Assembly: GCF_008636115.1 (NCBI RefSeq)
Contig: NZ_QLZD01000033.1
Coordinates: 359,277 to 423,276, forward strand
Source: Candidatus Tokpelaia sp.
GTDB taxonomy: Bacteria > Pseudomonadota > Alphaproteobacteria > Rhizobiales > Rhizobiaceae
Reading direction: 5' to 3'
Length of the DNA stretch: 64,000 bases
Each line of letters starts with the position of its first letter. Position 1 is the stretch's first letter. The position numbers and the translations under genes were made by a program. This document shows, in pieces, positions 47,573 to 58,721 of this stretch. The notes below the pieces were generated by a model. It was given only the letters and a program-made list of their open reading frames with translations. It ran no database searches and was not told the DNA's origin.

Positions 47573-48934
47573 CTAATCCGCTTTTGTCTGCTTACGGCGC
47601 CTGCTATCCCACCATTCCAGCCTTTTGGCAATTTCTTTTTCAAAGCCGCGCGGAGCCGGTTGATAATAATTTTGTCTTTCCATGCTTTCAGGAAAATAAT
47701 TCTGCCCGGAAAAAGCCTCCGGCTCATCATGATCATAGCGATAATTTTTGCCGTAACCCTGATTTTTCATGAATTGTGTCGGCGCATTTAAAACATGCTT
47801 AGGCGGCAGCAAAGAGCCATTATCACGCGCACTGCGCATGGCATTTTTATGCGCCAGATAAACAGCATTGGATTTCGGCGCGCAGGCCAGATAAAGGCAG
47901 GCTTCGGTCAAGGCCAGCTCTCCTTCCGGCGAACCGAGATAATAATAAGCATCTTTGGCGGCATTGGCAATAATCAAAGCCTGCGGATCCGCCAGACCAA
48001 TATCTTCTACCGCCATACGCACCAGGCGCCGCCCAATATAAAGTGGATCCTCACCGGCATCAAACATGCGCGCCAGATAATAAAGCGCCGCATCGGCATC
48101 TGAACCGCGCACGGATTTATGCAAAGCGGAAATCAGATTATAATGGCCGTCCTGATTTTTATCATAAACAGGGGCGCGTCTTTGCAAAATTACCTGTATC
48201 TGTTCCGCAGTTAATATTTCACCCGGCCGGGCGGCGCGTTCCACTTCCTCCGCCAGGCTTAAAACAGCGCGCGCATCGCCATCTGCCAGGCGGATTAAAA
48301 CGGCACGCGCCTCTTTATCCAGCGGCAGTTTTTTGCCCTGCCGCTCCTCCGCCCGCGCCAGCAAAAGCTCCAGGCTTGTTTCATCATGACGGTGAAAATT
48401 CAGAACGCGAGCGCGTGATAATAGCGCCGTATTCAAGGCAAAAGACGGATTTTCTGTTGTTGCTCCAATCAAAATAATTGTTCCATCTTCCATAACCGGT
48501 AAAAAACTATCCTGCTGCGTGCGGTTAAAGCGGTGAATTTCATCGACAAATAATAATGTGCCGCGGCCTGTGGCCGTATATTGGGCTTTGGCGCGCTCGA
48601 ATAATTTTTTAAGCTCAGCCACACCGGAAAAAACAGCGGATATTTGAGCAAATTCCAGCACCGTATTTTTTGCCAATAAGCGCGCTATTGTTGTTTTACC
48701 GCTTCCCGGCGGCCCCCAGAAAATCATTGAGCCGGGCGCTCCCCCTGCCAATAGGCGCGTTAACACACCGTTTTCACCAGTCAAATGTTCTTGTCCGCTC
48801 ACTTCAGCCAGGCTTTGCGGCCGCATTCTATCCGCCAGCGGCCTGTCTTGCCGGGTGCTGCCGGTTTCAGATCCAGGCAAATTATCCTCCCGCTTCGGCT
48901 TTTGCCTCTCATCAGTTGAAAATAAATCTGCCAT
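47573..48934 (-). CDS. rarA: Replication-associated recombination ATPase RarA (MgsA)
   Basis: AAA+ ATPase related to clamp loaders, acting at stalled replication forks. The 453-residue protein has RPQSLAEVSGQEHLTG, Walker A GPPGSGKTT, Walker B LLFVDEIHRFN, sensor 1 GATTENPSF, and the C-terminal tetramerisation region (MAVEDIGLADPQAL, YYQPAPRGFEKEI). The N-terminal 30 residues are charged and family-variable. It lies 390 bp downstream of rplQ on the same strand and just upstream of the OmpA-like pseudogene. Confidence 0.95.
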   Translation of the reverse strand: MADLFSTDERQKPKREDNLPGSETGSTRQDRPLADRMRPQSLAEVSGQEHLTGENGVLTRLLAGGAPGSMIFWGPPGSGKTTIARLLAKNTVLEFAQISAVFSGVAELKKLFERAKAQYTATGRGTLLFVDEIHRFNRTQQDSFLPVMEDGTIILIGATTENPSFALNTALLSRARVLNFHRHDETSLELLLARAEERQGKKLPLDKEARAVLIRLADGDARAVLSLAEEVERAARPGEILTAEQIQVILQRRAPVYDKNQDGHYNLISALHKSVRGSDADAALYYLARMFDAGEDPLYIGRRLVRMAVEDIGLADPQALIIANAAKDAYYYLGSPEGELALTEACLYLACAPKSNAVYLAHKNAMRSARDNGSLLPPKHVLNAPTQFMKNQGYGKNYRYDHDEPEAFSGQNYFPESMERQNYYQPAPRGFEKEIAKRLEWWDSRRRKQTKAD

Positions 48935-49268
48935 TAGTCTGTTGCCCGTTATACAAGTTTATAATTTTCTTCCCGCGATTAACGCCTACTTCAAAGCCCC
49001 AAGCCCCTTATAATAAAAGCACCATATGGTCAGGCCTCACAACTGAGTTTCCGGCTTTCCATAATATTGGCGGCAAGGCCGGCTACAAAATGGATTCCGT
49101 TGCTCTTGATTATATAATAAAGCCCATTTTTTCAAAAACACAGTCTATCTGTTGCGACAAATTTCATAAAGCAGAATTCCGGCACAGAATTCGTATAATA
49201 GACCATATTTCCGGCTATAGTCAGATAAAATAGCCGATTAAAGACAGAGATACAGTGACTATAATAGC
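48935..49268. other. rplQ-rarA intergenic region
   Basis: About 330 AT-rich bases between the rplQ terminator and rarA. No supported gene. The rarA promoter presumably lies here. In some relatives a trypsin-like periplasmic protease gene occupies this position; no trace of one is visible. Confidence 0.5.
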
Positions 49269-49299
49269 AAAAACCCGCTCCCCTCCAGGAAGCGGGTTT
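49269..49299 (-). terminator. Rho-independent terminator after rplQ
   Basis: Minus-strand AAACCCGCT (49299-49291) pairs with AGCGGGTTT (49279-49271), followed by more T residues (to 49269). The stem is flanked by A/T runs on both sides, so it could act in both directions. It ends the whole ribosomal block. Confidence 0.9.
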
Positions 49300-49325
49300 T
49301 CATATTCGGCAAAATAATTGCGGAA

Positions 49326-49754
49326 CTAGGCTGCCTCATTTTCTTTGGCTTTAACCGCTTCAACACGCTTGCGGTCGGCAATACCCTTTGCCTCATTATC
49401 GCGTTCCACAAATTCAATAACCGCCATAGGTGCATTATCGCCCTGACGAAAACCAGCTTTCATAATGCGCAAATAGCCACCATTACGGCCGAGATAACGC
49501 GGCGCAATAATATCAAAAAGGCGCGTGACATGTTTGGCATCGCGCAAGGCGGCAATAGCGCGGCGGCGCGCATGCAAGCCGCCCCGTTTGCCCAAAGTCA
49601 CCAGTTTCTCAATGATCGGGCGAATTTCCCTGGCTTTAGGCAGAGTCGTCATAATCTGCTCATGCTCAATGAGAGAAGCAGCCATATTGGAAAACATGGC
49701 CTTACGATGGCTGGCTGTCCGGTTAAGCTTGCGACCTGATTTACCGTGGCGCAT
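49326..49754 (-). CDS. rplQ: 50S ribosomal protein L17
   Basis: Large-subunit protein near the exit tunnel. The 142-residue sequence starts [20 protein letters not shown], with [19 protein letters not shown] and the end motif [20 protein letters not shown]. The charged C-terminal extension is common in alphaproteobacteria. It is the last gene of the ribosomal block, 49 bp after rpoA and followed by a strong terminator. Confidence 0.97.
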   Translation of the reverse strand: MRHGKSGRKLNRTASHRKAMFSNMAASLIEHEQIMTTLPKAREIRPIIEKLVTLGKRGGLHARRRAIAALRDAKHVTRLFDIIAPRYLGRNGGYLRIMKAGFRQGDNAPMAVIEFVERDNEAKGIADRKRVEAVKAKENEAA

Positions 49755-49803
49755 AAGCTATCTCCTTTACTACATTTGGGTTGCCGACAAGCAAAACCCC
49801 AGG

Positions 49804-50817
49804 TTAATACTGATCTTCATAACGCTTGGCAAGATCGTCAATATTCTCAGGCGGCCAAGCGGGAATTTCCATACCCAGATGCAGCCCCATTGAAGCCAGA
49901 ACTTCCTTGATTTCATTCAGGGATTTACGGCCGAAATTCGGTGTCCGCAACATTTCCGCTTCAGTTTTTTGAATGAGATCGCCAATATAAACAATATTAT
50001 CATTTTTCAGGCAGTTGGCTGAGCGAACCGAAAGCTCAAGCTCATCTACTTTCTTGAGCAAAGCCGGGTTAAACGACAATTCCGAAACCTGCTCTGCCGG
50101 GCTGTCTTTTTGCGGCTCTTCAAAATTGACAAAAACAGAAAGCTGATCCTGCAAGATACGCGCGGCAAAAGCAACCGCATCTTCACCGCTGACAGCACCA
50201 TTTGTTTCAACTGTCAAAATCAGCTTGTCATAATCCAGCACCTGCCCTTCACGCGTATTTTCCACTTTATAGGAAACCTTGCGCACAGGCGAATAAAGGC
50301 TGTCAACAGGAATAAAGCCGATAACCGCATCTTCACCGCGGTTACGCTCCGCCGGCACATAGCCCTTGCCGCTGCCTATGGTAAACTCCATACGAATTTC
50401 CGCGCCTTCATCAAGCGAGCAGAGAATATGATCCGGATTCAAAATTTCAACATCATTAACTGTCTGAATATCACCGGCAGTTACGGTGCAAGGGCCCTCT
50501 TTGCGAAGAGTCAAGCGTTTTGTGCCGTCACCTTCCATACGCAGAGCTATCTCCTTAATGTTCAGGATTATATCCATAACATCTTCGCGTATACCGGGAA
50601 TGGAAGAGAATTCATGCAAAACGCCGTCAATCTGCACAGCCACCACCGCAGCCCCGCGCAAAGATGACAATAATACACGGCGCAACGCATTACCCAGCGT
50701 CAGGCCGAAACCACGCTCCAGCGGCTCGGCTATTACAGTCACTTTATCAGGGGAACCATGCGTCCGAAAATTGACTTTATTCGGCTTAATCAGTTCTTGC
50801 CAGTTTTTTTGAATCAT
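49804..50817 (-). CDS. rpoA: RNA polymerase alpha subunit
   Basis: Assembly platform of RNA polymerase; its C-terminal domain contacts UP elements and activators. The ATG at 50817 ([15 protein letters not shown]) gives 337 residues; an upstream in-frame start adds 12 unrelated residues. The N-terminal dimerisation domain includes [18 protein letters not shown]. The C-terminal domain shows [20 protein letters not shown] with the DNA-contacting [20 protein letters not shown]. It lies between rpsK and rplQ. Confidence 0.98.
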   Translation of the reverse strand: MIQKNWQELIKPNKVNFRTHGSPDKVTVIAEPLERGFGLTLGNALRRVLLSSLRGAAVVAVQIDGVLHEFSSIPGIREDVMDIILNIKEIALRMEGDGTKRLTLRKEGPCTVTAGDIQTVNDVEILNPDHILCSLDEGAEIRMEFTIGSGKGYVPAERNRGEDAVIGFIPVDSLYSPVRKVSYKVENTREGQVLDYDKLILTVETNGAVSGEDAVAFAARILQDQLSVFVNFEEPQKDSPAEQVSELSFNPALLKKVDELELSVRSANCLKNDNIVYIGDLIQKTEAEMLRTPNFGRKSLNEIKEVLASMGLHLGMEIPAWPPENIDDLAKRYEDQY

Positions 50818-50897
50818 AATAATATCCTGTTCTTTGACTACACCACCATTCAATCGTGAAATGCAGCACGAACTCCGGATAAACCCGGATATAAAAA

Positions 50898-51287
50898 CTA
50901 AACGCGGCGTCTTTTACGCGGACGGCAGCCATTATGCGGAATAGGCGTTACATCGCGAATAGAAGTAATGGTGAAGCCCGCCGCCTGCAGTGCCCGAAGC
51001 GCCGATTCGCGCCCCGAACCCGGCCCGCAAACCTCAACCTCCAAAGAGCGCATGCCGTGTTCCTGCGCTTTCTTGGCGCAATCTTCGGCGGCAATTTGCG
51101 CCGCAAAAGGCGTTGATTTACGCGATCCTTTAAAACCCTGCGCCCCGGCTGAAGACCATGCAACGGCATTGCCCTGCGCATCGGTAATAGTAATCATTGT
51201 ATTGTTAAATGTAGAATTAACATGCGCCACGCCTGATACGATATTTTTACGCTCACGCCGACGAATACGCGTCGCTTCTTTCGCCAC
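50898..51287 (-). CDS. rpsK: 30S ribosomal protein S11
   Basis: Platform protein of the small subunit. 129 residues. It contains [32 protein letters not shown] and the family end [15 protein letters not shown]. It sits between rpsM (146 bp away) and rpoA (80 bp away). Confidence 0.98.
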   Translation of the reverse strand: MAKEATRIRRRERKNIVSGVAHVNSTFNNTMITITDAQGNAVAWSSAGAQGFKGSRKSTPFAAQIAAEDCAKKAQEHGMRSLEVEVCGPGSGRESALRALQAAGFTITSIRDVTPIPHNGCRPRKRRRV

Positions 51288-51433
51288 AATCTTTCTCCGA
51301 TCTCAACACTGCCGTTTTCCCGGCAGCTCCACCCTGAAATTTTCTTAAAGAGTAATCTTCAGGAAAATATCATTACAAGAACAAAAGCCCACCCGCCGGA
51401 AAACCCCGACAGACCTGCCTTACAAATTCATTT

Positions 51434-51802
51434 TTATTTTTTCTTGCCGGCAATAGCTTTCGCCGGCCCTTTGCGCGTCCGCGCATTTGTATGCGTCCGC
51501 TGACCGCGAACCGGCAATGACCGGCGATGACGCAGGCCGCGATAACACCCAAGATCCATCAAACGCTTAATATTCATAGAGACTTCACGCCGCAAATCAC
51601 CTTCAACACGGTAATCGCGATCAATCGTCTCACGAATTTGCAGAACTTCCGCATCTGTCAGTTCATTCACGCGGCGCTCGGCCGGAATACGAACTTTATC
51701 AACAATTTCCTGGGCAAATTTTGCCCCTATCCCGTGAATATATTGAAGCGCGATAATAACACGCTTATTTGTCGGGATATTGACGCCAGCAATACGAGCC
51801 AC
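51434..51802 (-). CDS. rpsM: 30S ribosomal protein S13
   Basis: Head protein of the small subunit that contacts the P-site tRNA and the B1 bridges. 122 residues, with [15 protein letters not shown] at the start, an [12 protein letters not shown] helix-turn segment, and the basic C-terminal tail [16 protein letters not shown]. It lies 170 bp downstream of adk. Confidence 0.98.
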   Translation of the reverse strand: MARIAGVNIPTNKRVIIALQYIHGIGAKFAQEIVDKVRIPAERRVNELTDAEVLQIRETIDRDYRVEGDLRREVSMNIKRLMDLGCYRGLRHRRSLPVRGQRTHTNARTRKGPAKAIAGKKK

Positions 51803-51972
51803 GTCTGTCCTCCTTATTTGTTTGACACTGCCATTACGCGCAAATTACAAAAACGACCAGGAAGACATAACCCGATCACATTACGAACACGAAGCCAGCC
51901 GTCTTTGGCCTATTTATGGACAAAAGTCAAGCTATTTCATATAATTTGCAGCTATTTATTCTTCATAAATCA

Positions 51973-52554
51973 TCAAGCCTCAAGAATGGCAGCAATTTCG
52001 GCCGTAACAACAGCAATATCCGCCATACCGTCCACTTCTCTTAATTGCCTTTGCTCACGATAATATTCCGATAAAGGCAAAGTTTTCCTTTTATATTCCG
52101 CCAGACGTTTGGCAAAAGATTCAGGATTATCGTCCGCACGCACCATTCCCCCTTGCGCCAGAGTTTCAGCGGCACGTTTTTTCATTCGATTCAGCAGAGC
52201 TGTCTCATCAGCCTTAATTTCTATCACTGCATCTAAAGCTATATTTTTATCACTCAAAACCTGCTGCAAAGCCTGCGCCTGTGCCACAGTTCGCGGATAA
52301 CCATCAAGGATAAAGCCTTTTTGGCAATCATATGCGTCAAGACGGTCAAAAACAATCCGATTAACTATGTCATCAGGAACCAAAGCGCCATTCTTTATCA
52401 GATTTTGCGCCTTTTTTCCCGTTTCCGTTCCTGCAGCTACCGCAGCACGCAACATATCGCCGGTAGAGAGCTGCGGAACAGCATATTTACCGGCAAGAAT
52501 TGCCGACTGAGTTCCTTTGCCTGCACCCGGTGCCCCCAACAAAACAAGCCTCAT
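51973..52554 (-). CDS. adk: Adenylate kinase
   Basis: Interconverts ADP with ATP and AMP. 193 residues, with the P-loop [13 protein letters not shown]-binding [24 protein letters not shown], and a short LID ([12 protein letters not shown]) lacking the zinc-type extension, so it is the short form. Its ATG overlaps the secY stop by four bases (ATGA), implying coupling. adk between secY and rpsM is the usual alphaproteobacterial arrangement. Confidence 0.97.
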   Translation of the reverse strand: MRLVLLGAPGAGKGTQSAILAGKYAVPQLSTGDMLRAAVAAGTETGKKAQNLIKNGALVPDDIVNRIVFDRLDAYDCQKGFILDGYPRTVAQAQALQQVLSDKNIALDAVIEIKADETALLNRMKKRAAETLAQGGMVRADDNPESFAKRLAEYKRKTLPLSEYYREQRQLREVDGMADIAVVTAEIAAILEA

Positions 52555-53885
52555 CTATTTCGCTTCCCCCCACGTAATCTGGATTTCCGAATCAATCCCT
52601 CATATTGGTGAGCTACCAAATGCCCCTGTATCTGCGATACCGTATCCAGAGTAACGGTCACCACAATCAGTAGGGAGGTTCCTCCCAAAGCCAGAGAAAC
52701 TTTGGTGGCAGAAACAATAAATTCAGGCAAAAGACAAACCAGGACAATATAAACAGCCCCAACAGCCGTGACCCGCGTTAAAACATAATCTATATACTCG
52801 GCAGTCCGCTCCCCCGGGCGAATCCCCGGAATAAAACCACCATGCTTTTTAAGTTGATCGGCAGTATCTTTCGGATTAAAAACAATAGCCGTATAAAAAA
52901 AGCAGAAAAATACCATTAAAGCAGCATAAAGCAGCATATAAAACGGCTGCCCATGCCCTAAAGCATTGACCAGATTTTCAGCCCATTGCGGCATATTGGC
53001 AGAAAAACCGCGAATTGTTGCCGGCAAAAGCAGCAGAGAAGAGGCAAAAATAGGCGGAATAACGCCCGCCGTATTCAATTTTAACGGCAAATGCGATGTG
53101 TCGCCCTGAAACATGCGATTCCCAACCTGCCGCTTGGGGTATTGAATTAAAATACGGCGTTGTGCTCGTTCCATAAAGACAATGGCAGCGATAACGGCGA
53201 CAGCAAAAACAAAAATACCGACGACAAATAATGGAGAAAGCTGACCCTTGCTGCTTTGATCCAGTAATTGATAAACAGCAGTAGGGAGACCGGCGACAAT
53301 GCCGGAAAAAATAATCAATGAAATACCGTTACCAATGCCGCGCGAGGTAATTTGCTCACCCAGCCACATCAGAAACATTGTCCCGCCAAGCAGAGTTATA
53401 ACCGTAGTAAATCGGAAAAACCAGCCGGGCTCGGTTACAATGCCGCGCGCCGATTCCAGCCCTATACTAATGCCGTAGGCCTGTATAACCGCCAATAAAA
53501 CCGTGCCGTAACGTGTATATTGGTTAATAATTTTACGCCCGGACTCACCTTCTTTTTTCAAAGCTTCCAAAGAAGGCACAACCGAAGTCAAAAGCTGGAT
53601 AATAATAGAGGCGGAAATATAAGGCATAATGCCCAGGGCAAAAATCGCCATGCGGCTGACGGAACCGCCGGAAAAGACATCGAACATGCCCAACATTCCC
53701 GAAGAATGCGCCTCAAAAGCCCGGCGCAGATTCTCGGCGTCAATGCCGGGCATGGGAATATATGTCCCCAGACGACAAATTAACAAAACGCCCAAAGTAA
53801 ACCAAAGGCGCTTTTTCAGATCACTTGCCCGTGAAAAAGCCGAAAAATTCAAATTTGAGGCGAGTTGCTCAGCGGCAGAAGCCAT
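52551..53885 (-). CDS. secY: Preprotein translocase subunit SecY
   Basis: Channel subunit of the SecYEG translocon. 444 residues with about ten membrane segments. The start has the conserved [21 protein letters not shown], an extended cytosolic loop carrying [14 protein letters not shown], and late loop [20 protein letters not shown] site lies six bases before the ATG at 53885 (a GTG one codon upstream is possible). A good internal promoter precedes it in an unusually long 267-bp gap from rplO. Confidence 0.97.
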   Translation of the reverse strand: MASAAEQLASNLNFSAFSRASDLKKRLWFTLGVLLICRLGTYIPMPGIDAENLRRAFEAHSSGMLGMFDVFSGGSVSRMAIFALGIMPYISASIIIQLLTSVVPSLEALKKEGESGRKIINQYTRYGTVLLAVIQAYGISIGLESARGIVTEPGWFFRFTTVITLLGGTMFLMWLGEQITSRGIGNGISLIIFSGIVAGLPTAVYQLLDQSSKGQLSPLFVVGIFVFAVAVIAAIVFMERAQRRILIQYPKRQVGNRMFQGDTSHLPLKLNTAGVIPPIFASSLLLLPATIRGFSANMPQWAENLVNALGHGQPFYMLLYAALMVFFCFFYTAIVFNPKDTADQLKKHGGFIPGIRPGERTAEYIDYVLTRVTAVGAVYIVLVCLLPEFIVSATKVSLALGGTSLLIVVTVTLDTVSQIQGHLVAHQYEGLIRKSRLRGGKRNR

Positions 53886-54026
53886 CACTTTCCTCCGATT
53901 TAAGGTTTAACGGCAATAAACCGGTAAAACAGGCATAGATCTATCGATACAGAACAGAATTCCACCAATGCGAGAATTGCGATCCAGCTAAAACTGCGTA
54001 TTACACACTGAAAAGAGTGAAAACTG

Positions 54027-54055
54027 ATTATAGTCGAGCGAGAATTTTAGTAAAG
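54027..54055 (-). promoter_or_regulatory. Candidate internal promoter before secY
   Basis: Minus-strand CTTTAC (54055-54050), 17 bp, then TATAAT (54032-54027), a perfect -10 and five of six bases of the alphaproteobacterial -35 CTTGAC. It would give a leader of about 135 bases and uncouple secY-adk-rpsM-rpsK-rpoA-rplQ from the upstream ribosomal genes. Confidence 0.55.
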
Positions 54056-54152
54056 CCACAATTTCCCCCAATATAGCCTGGATACCAGCCTCTCCCTCCT
54101 GGCAGCCAGCACGGGAATTAAGGCACAAAACCTAAACCCCCGATTCAGTATT

Positions 54153-54629
54153 TTACTGCTGTGGCACGGCTTTATCTAAAATCTTAACAACACCGCCCAA
54201 TTCTTCAACTTTGGCAATAGCAGCTTTAGAAGCACCTGCAATTTCAAAATTTATTTTAACCTTCAACGCGCCATCACCAAGCAGTCGAACACCGTCTTTC
54301 AAAGACGAGATAATGCCCGCTTTCTCTAAAAGCTCAGCCGTCACAACGTCCTCCGCTGCTATTTTACCGGCATCAACAGCTTTCTGAACACGATCAAGCG
54401 AAATAATATTAAATTTCCGGGCGAAAATATTTGTAAAGCCACGCTTGGGCAAACGGCGATAAATCGGCATCTGGCCGCCTTCAAAACCGTTAACAGCGAC
54501 ACCTGAACGCGACTTTTGGCCTTTAACACCACGCCCGCCGGTTTTACCGTTACCTGAACCGATACCTCGACCAACGCGTTTGCGAGCCTTTGTAGCTCCC
54601 TCCAAATCGCGCAACTGATTAAGTTTCAT
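54153..54629 (-). CDS. rplO: 50S ribosomal protein L15
   Basis: Late-assembling large-subunit protein. 158 residues. It starts MKLNQLRDLEGATKARKRVG with the glycine-rich RGIGSGNGKTGGRGVKGQKS, and the C-terminal half has the L18e-type fold (KILDKAVPQQ end). It lies 77 bp downstream of rpmD. Confidence 0.98.
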   Translation of the reverse strand: MKLNQLRDLEGATKARKRVGRGIGSGNGKTGGRGVKGQKSRSGVAVNGFEGGQMPIYRRLPKRGFTNIFARKFNIISLDRVQKAVDAGKIAAEDVVTAELLEKAGIISSLKDGVRLLGDGALKVKINFEIAGASKAAIAKVEELGGVVKILDKAVPQQ

Positions 54630-54706
54630 AAATTATCTCCCGCATTTCCTGCAATATTCCGGGGAATAAATACCCGGTAGCCCTGACATGTTCCGAATAG
54701 CAATTA

Positions 54707-54907
54707 TCACTCAATAATTCGAACCAAATGCCTGACTTTCGCAATCATACCGCGGACAGAAGGCGTATCCTCCAAAATCCTGCGGCGGTGCATTTTATTT
54801 AATCCAAGGCCGATCAATGTTGCCCGCTGATCTGCAGGGCGCCGAATTGCGCTGCCTGTTTGCTCAACAGTCACAGTCCCCGCCGTTTGCGCTTTTTTTT
54901 CAGCCAT
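54707..54907 (-). CDS. rpmD: 50S ribosomal protein L30
   Basis: Small large-subunit protein, 66 residues. It contains [32 protein letters not shown] and VRHLVRIIE, the full L30 fold. It lies between rpsE (28 bp) and rplO. Confidence 0.96.
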   Translation of the reverse strand: MAEKKAQTAGTVTVEQTGSAIRRPADQRATLIGLGLNKMHRRRILEDTPSVRGMIAKVRHLVRIIE

Positions 54908-54935
54908 GTCTCAATCCTTTTACACTTAGGAAGAA

Positions 54936-55481
54936 TTATTCTTCAGTTCCGATAAGATGTTGACGGCGCGCCTGCAATACGGAATATTTAATACCCCGCT
55001 GCGCTGAAACAGCTTTCGGATGTAACTGACGCTTTAACGCATCAAATGTCGCACGAACCATATTATATGGATTCGACGAACCAAGTGATTTGGCAACAAC
55101 ATCTTGCACGCCAAGCGTTTCAAAAACAGCACGCATGGAGCCGCCGGCAATAATACCGGTACCGGCAGGAGCAGAACGCAGCAAAACACGACCGGCTCCA
55201 TGCCGACCTTCAATATCGTGATGCAAAGTTCGCCCCGAATGAAGCGGAACATAAATCATTTCATGCTTGGCTGCTTCAGTAGCCTTACGAATTGCTTCCG
55301 GCACTTCACGTGCTTTTCCGTGACCAAAACCGACACGGCCTTTTTGATCGCCGACAACAACCAAAGCAGCGAAACCAAAACGACGACCGCCTTTAACCAC
55401 CTTAGCCACACGGTTAATATGAACGAGCTTATCGACAAACTCACTCTCCCGCTCTTCTTTATGACGCTCTTTTTGTGCCAT
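54936..55481 (-). CDS. rpsE: 30S ribosomal protein S5
   Basis: Decoding-fidelity protein at the mRNA entry site. 181 residues. It has an N-terminal double-stranded-RNA-binding fold ([20 protein letters not shown]) and the C-terminal [18 protein letters not shown] and [15 protein letters not shown]. It follows rplR by 86 bp. Confidence 0.98.
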   Translation of the reverse strand: MAQKERHKEERESEFVDKLVHINRVAKVVKGGRRFGFAALVVVGDQKGRVGFGHGKAREVPEAIRKATEAAKHEMIYVPLHSGRTLHHDIEGRHGAGRVLLRSAPAGTGIIAGGSMRAVFETLGVQDVVAKSLGSSNPYNMVRATFDALKRQLHPKAVSAQRGIKYSVLQARRQHLIGTEE

Positions 55482-55567
55482 TACCTCATTCCTTTTTCTT
55501 TTCCGGTAGCACTTAACTCAAATAAAGCAGAAATTCCGCTATTATATTTCACATTCAGGGCGAAATA

Positions 55568-55930
55568 TCAGAATTGCAATCCCGCCTCACGCGCAGCCTC
55601 AGCCAACGCCTTGATACGACCATGATAAATATAAGCACCGCGGTCAAAAACAACAAAGCGCACACCTGCCTCGAGAGCGCGTTCAGCAACTAATTTGCCG
55701 ATAGCAGCAGCGGCAACGCAATCTGAGCCGCCTTTCAATGCTTTTCTGGTGTCTCTCTCAGCTGTAGAGGCCGAAACAAGTGTCACACCTTTAGCATCAT
55801 CAATGAGCTGAGCATAAATATTCTGATTAGAACGATATATGCTCAATCTCACGCGGCCATTTGCCAGCTTTTTGAGGCGATGGCGCACGCGCATTGCCCG
55901 TTTTTGCAAAATTTCCTTCCGCGAAGCCAT
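55568..55930 (-). CDS. rplR: 50S ribosomal protein L18
   Basis: 5S-rRNA-binding protein, 120 residues. It contains [28 protein letters not shown] and the C-terminal [20 protein letters not shown] signature. Twelve bases separate it from rplF. Confidence 0.97.
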   Translation of the reverse strand: MASRKEILQKRAMRVRHRLKKLANGRVRLSIYRSNQNIYAQLIDDAKGVTLVSASTAERDTRKALKGGSDCVAAAAIGKLVAERALEAGVRFVVFDRGAYIYHGRIKALAEAAREAGLQF

Positions 55931-55942
55931 AGCAGAAATCCC

Positions 55943-56476
55943 TTATTTCTTTTTACCTTCTTTGCGGACAATATGCTCACCCGCATAACGAATACCTTTA
56001 CCTTTATAAGGCTCAGGGCCGCGATATTCACGAATCTCAGCGGCGACCTGCCCGACACGCTGCAAATTTATACCGGAAACAATAATTTCCGTAGGTTTCG
56101 GTACAGTAACATTGATACCTTCGGGCACCTGGTAAAGCACTTCATGGCTGAAACCAAGAGAGAGCTGCAAATTTTTACCTTGCATAGCAGCACGATAACC
56201 GACACCGCTGATTTCAAGCTTTTTCTCACAACCGTCTTTAACACCGGCGATAATATTAGAAATCATAGTCCGCGCCATTCCCCATTTGGAACGCGCATCT
56301 TTTGTCTGATTTCGCGGCGATACAGTAACCGCATTATCTTCAAGCGCAACAAGAATTTCATCATTTACGACAAAATGCAGTTCCCCTTTGCCGCTTTTCG
56401 CTGTTACCAGCCGGTCTTTAACCTCCACGGTAACACCCGCAGGAACCGGAATTGGTCTTTTCCCAATACGAGACAT
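55943..56476 (-). CDS. rplF: 50S ribosomal protein L6
   Basis: Large-subunit protein near the GTPase centre. 177 residues with the two L6 repeats: [15 protein letters not shown] opening, [20 protein letters not shown], and the C-terminal signature [15 protein letters not shown]. It lies 110 bp downstream of rpsH. Confidence 0.98.
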   Translation of the reverse strand: MSRIGKRPIPVPAGVTVEVKDRLVTAKSGKGELHFVVNDEILVALEDNAVTVSPRNQTKDARSKWGMARTMISNIIAGVKDGCEKKLEISGVGYRAAMQGKNLQLSLGFSHEVLYQVPEGINVTVPKPTEIIVSGINLQRVGQVAAEIREYRGPEPYKGKGIRYAGEHIVRKEGKKK

Positions 56477-56586
56477 TAATTTAATCCGTCTATTCTTAAG
56501 CGGCCTTCAATAAAATCAGCCTGTTTCAAAAACCCGGAAACAAGTAAAGTTTCAACCAACTTACATCAGCCCCAGAACACTCAAAC

Positions 56587-56985
56587 TCAAAAAATCCGAC
56601 AAAGCAGCTCACCGCCTACATTCTGCTCGCGAGCCTCGTGATCTGCCATCACACCTTTAGGTGTAGAAAGAACCGAGATACCCAGCCCATTAGCAACATG
56701 CGGAATAGATTTCACCGATACATAAACACGCCGCCCCGGCCTTGATATACGTGCAATTTCACGAATAACCGGCATATTTTCATAATATTTCAGTTCAATC
56801 TCAATTTCCGACTTGCCATTACCAAAATCAGTCTGACTGAAACTGCGAATATAACCTTCCGCCTGCAAAACTTCCAAAACATGCACACGCAACTTGGAAG
56901 CGGGCGTCACAACCTTCATTTTACGGCGACTTATCGCATTACGAATACGAGTCAGCATATCGCCAAGAGGATCTGAAACAGACAT
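56587..56985 (-). CDS. rpsH: 30S ribosomal protein S8
   Basis: Primary 16S-rRNA-binding protein; in E. coli it represses spc-operon translation. 132 residues, starting [13 protein letters not shown] and ending [19 protein letters not shown] with GGELLCRIF. Twelve bases separate it from rpsN. Confidence 0.98.
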   Translation of the reverse strand: MSVSDPLGDMLTRIRNAISRRKMKVVTPASKLRVHVLEVLQAEGYIRSFSQTDFGNGKSEIEIELKYYENMPVIREIARISRPGRRVYVSVKSIPHVANGLGISVLSTPKGVMADHEAREQNVGGELLCRIF

Positions 56986-56997
56986 ATTTACCTCTCC

Positions 56998-57303
56998 TTA
57001 CCAGCTTGACTTTATAAGACCCGGAACACAACCGAGAGAACCCAGTTCCCGCAGAGCAATACGGGACATTTTTAACTTGCGATAATAAGCGCGCGGACGT
57101 CCGCTCACTTCACAGCGATTGCGGATACGACTCCTGGCCGAGTTACGCGGCAATTCCGCCAGGCGAATAGAAGCTTTAAACCTTTCGTCCAAAGGCAAAG
57201 ACTGATCCATAACAATCGCCTTCAACCGCATACGGCGATTTGCATATTCCTTCGCCAGATTCTGACGATGCTTATTTTTTTGTACGGCACTTACCTTGGC
57301 CAT
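56998..57303 (-). CDS. rpsN: 30S ribosomal protein S14 (zinc-independent form)
   Basis: Small-subunit head protein. 101 residues, the long form without CxxC zinc motifs. It contains RNRCEVSGRPRAYYRKLKMS and LRELGSLGCVPGLIKSSW. It lies between rplE (24 bp) and rpsH. Confidence 0.97.
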   Translation of the reverse strand: MAKVSAVQKNKHRQNLAKEYANRRMRLKAIVMDQSLPLDERFKASIRLAELPRNSARSRIRNRCEVSGRPRAYYRKLKMSRIALRELGSLGCVPGLIKSSW

Positions 57304-57327
57304 TTTTACACCTCGCTACGCTTGCCG

Positions 57328-57885
57328 TTACGCCCGAAACGGAAAATTAAAGCCGCGCAATAATTCACGCGCCTCATTATCAGTTGCGGCTGTCGTACAA
57401 ACGATAATATCCATACCCCAAATCTGATCAACTTTATCATAATTGACCTCAGGAAACACAATATGCTCTTTTAAGCCCATCGCAAAATTACCGCGACCGT
57501 CAAAGCTCTTTGGATTAAGACCGCGAAAATCGCGGACGCGGGGCAAAGCAATAGTAACCAGACGATCCAAAAATTCATACATGCGATCGCGGCGCAATGT
57601 CACCTTGGCTCCGATCGGCATAGATTCACGAACCTTGAAGCCGGCAACAGAATTACGCGCATGCGTCACAATAGCTTTTTGGCCGGCAATCAAAGCCAAA
57701 TCCTCGGCCGCACGACCAGGCTTCTTCGAATCCAGAACCGCCTCACCAATCCCCATATTGATCACAATTTTATCAATACGCGGAACTTGCATATTGTTTT
57801 TATAATTAAATTTCTCAAGGAGAGACTTACGCACAATATTGTCATAATGCTTTTTTAAGCGCGGCTCAATTTTTGTTTCAACCAT
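57328..57885 (-). CDS. rplE: 50S ribosomal protein L5
   Basis: 5S-rRNA- and P-tRNA-contacting protein. 185 residues, with [32 protein letters not shown] and the end FNFPFRA. The ATG at 57885 overlaps the rplX stop by 8 bp; a TTG one codon upstream is in frame but less likely. Confidence 0.97.
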   Translation of the reverse strand: MVETKIEPRLKKHYDNIVRKSLLEKFNYKNNMQVPRIDKIVINMGIGEAVLDSKKPGRAAEDLALIAGQKAIVTHARNSVAGFKVRESMPIGAKVTLRRDRMYEFLDRLVTIALPRVRDFRGLNPKSFDGRGNFAMGLKEHIVFPEVNYDKVDQIWGMDIIVCTTAATDNEARELLRGFNFPFRA

Positions 57886-58192
57886 CAATCGACTCTCCCG
57901 AACGCTTGGCTACACGAACTTTCTTGCCGTCTGCTTCAACACGGAAACCGATTCGTGTCGGCTTCCCGTCTTTTGGATCGGCAATGGCCAGATTTGACAC
58001 ATGAATAGGAGCTTCTTTCACAATAATGCCGGCTTCCTGACTCTGCGTCTGACGCTGATGGCGCTTCACCATATTAAGGCCTTGAACCAAAGCATTTTGA
58101 TCTTTTGGATTAACCTTAACGACTTCGCCGGTTTTTCCTTTATCTTTGCCGGCCAGAACAATAATTTTATCGCCTTTACGAATTTTCTGCAT
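57878..58192 (-). CDS. rplX: 50S ribosomal protein L24
   Basis: Assembly-initiating large-subunit protein. 104 residues, with the KOW motif ([21 protein letters not shown]) and [20 protein letters not shown]. It starts at ATG 58192, with a GTG one codon upstream. It follows rplN by 10 bp and overlaps rplE. Confidence 0.97.
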   Translation of the reverse strand: MQKIRKGDKIIVLAGKDKGKTGEVVKVNPKDQNALVQGLNMVKRHQRQTQSQEAGIIVKEAPIHVSNLAIADPKDGKPTRIGFRVEADGKKVRVAKRSGESIDG

Positions 58193-58202
58193 CACATGTT
58201 CC

Positions 58203-58571
58203 TCACAAAACTTCAGGAGCGAGCGAAATAATCTTCATGTGATTTTTAGCACGCAACTCACGCGGAACCGGACCAAAAATACGCGTACCGATCGGCTCTT
58301 TTTTATTATCAATAAGGACAGCAGCATTTTTGTCAAACCGGATAACGCTGCCGTCCGGCCGACACACATCTTTGGCGGTGCGCACCACAACCGCCTTCAT
58401 CACATCGCCTTTTTTCACACGCCCCCTGGGTATAGCTTCCTTCACTGAAACGACAATAATATCGCCGATAGAAGCATATTTCCGCTTGGAACCGCCCAAA
58501 ACCTTGATGCACATAACACGACGGGCGCCTGAATTATCAGCGACGTCAAGGTTCGTTTGCATCTGTATCAT
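58203..58571 (-). CDS. rplN: 50S ribosomal protein L14
   Basis: Large-subunit protein at the inter-subunit bridge. 122 residues, starting [20 protein letters not shown], with [20 protein letters not shown] and an end in [10 protein letters not shown]. It lies 150 bp downstream of rpsQ, the longest gap in this part of the block. Confidence 0.98.
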   Translation of the reverse strand: MIQMQTNLDVADNSGARRVMCIKVLGGSKRKYASIGDIIVVSVKEAIPRGRVKKGDVMKAVVVRTAKDVCRPDGSVIRFDKNAAVLIDNKKEPIGTRIFGPVPRELRAKNHMKIISLAPEVL

Positions 58572-58721
58572 GACTGGCTGCCTTCTTTTATCCCGCTATT
58601 CAAATGCCTTTGCCACATTTGAATATACATGTCAAACCATGATCTAAACATTTCATATTTTCAATAAAGCTTCGAGACCCAACAAATCCGAAATTTATCA
58701 AAAATATCTATGCCTGCTCCA

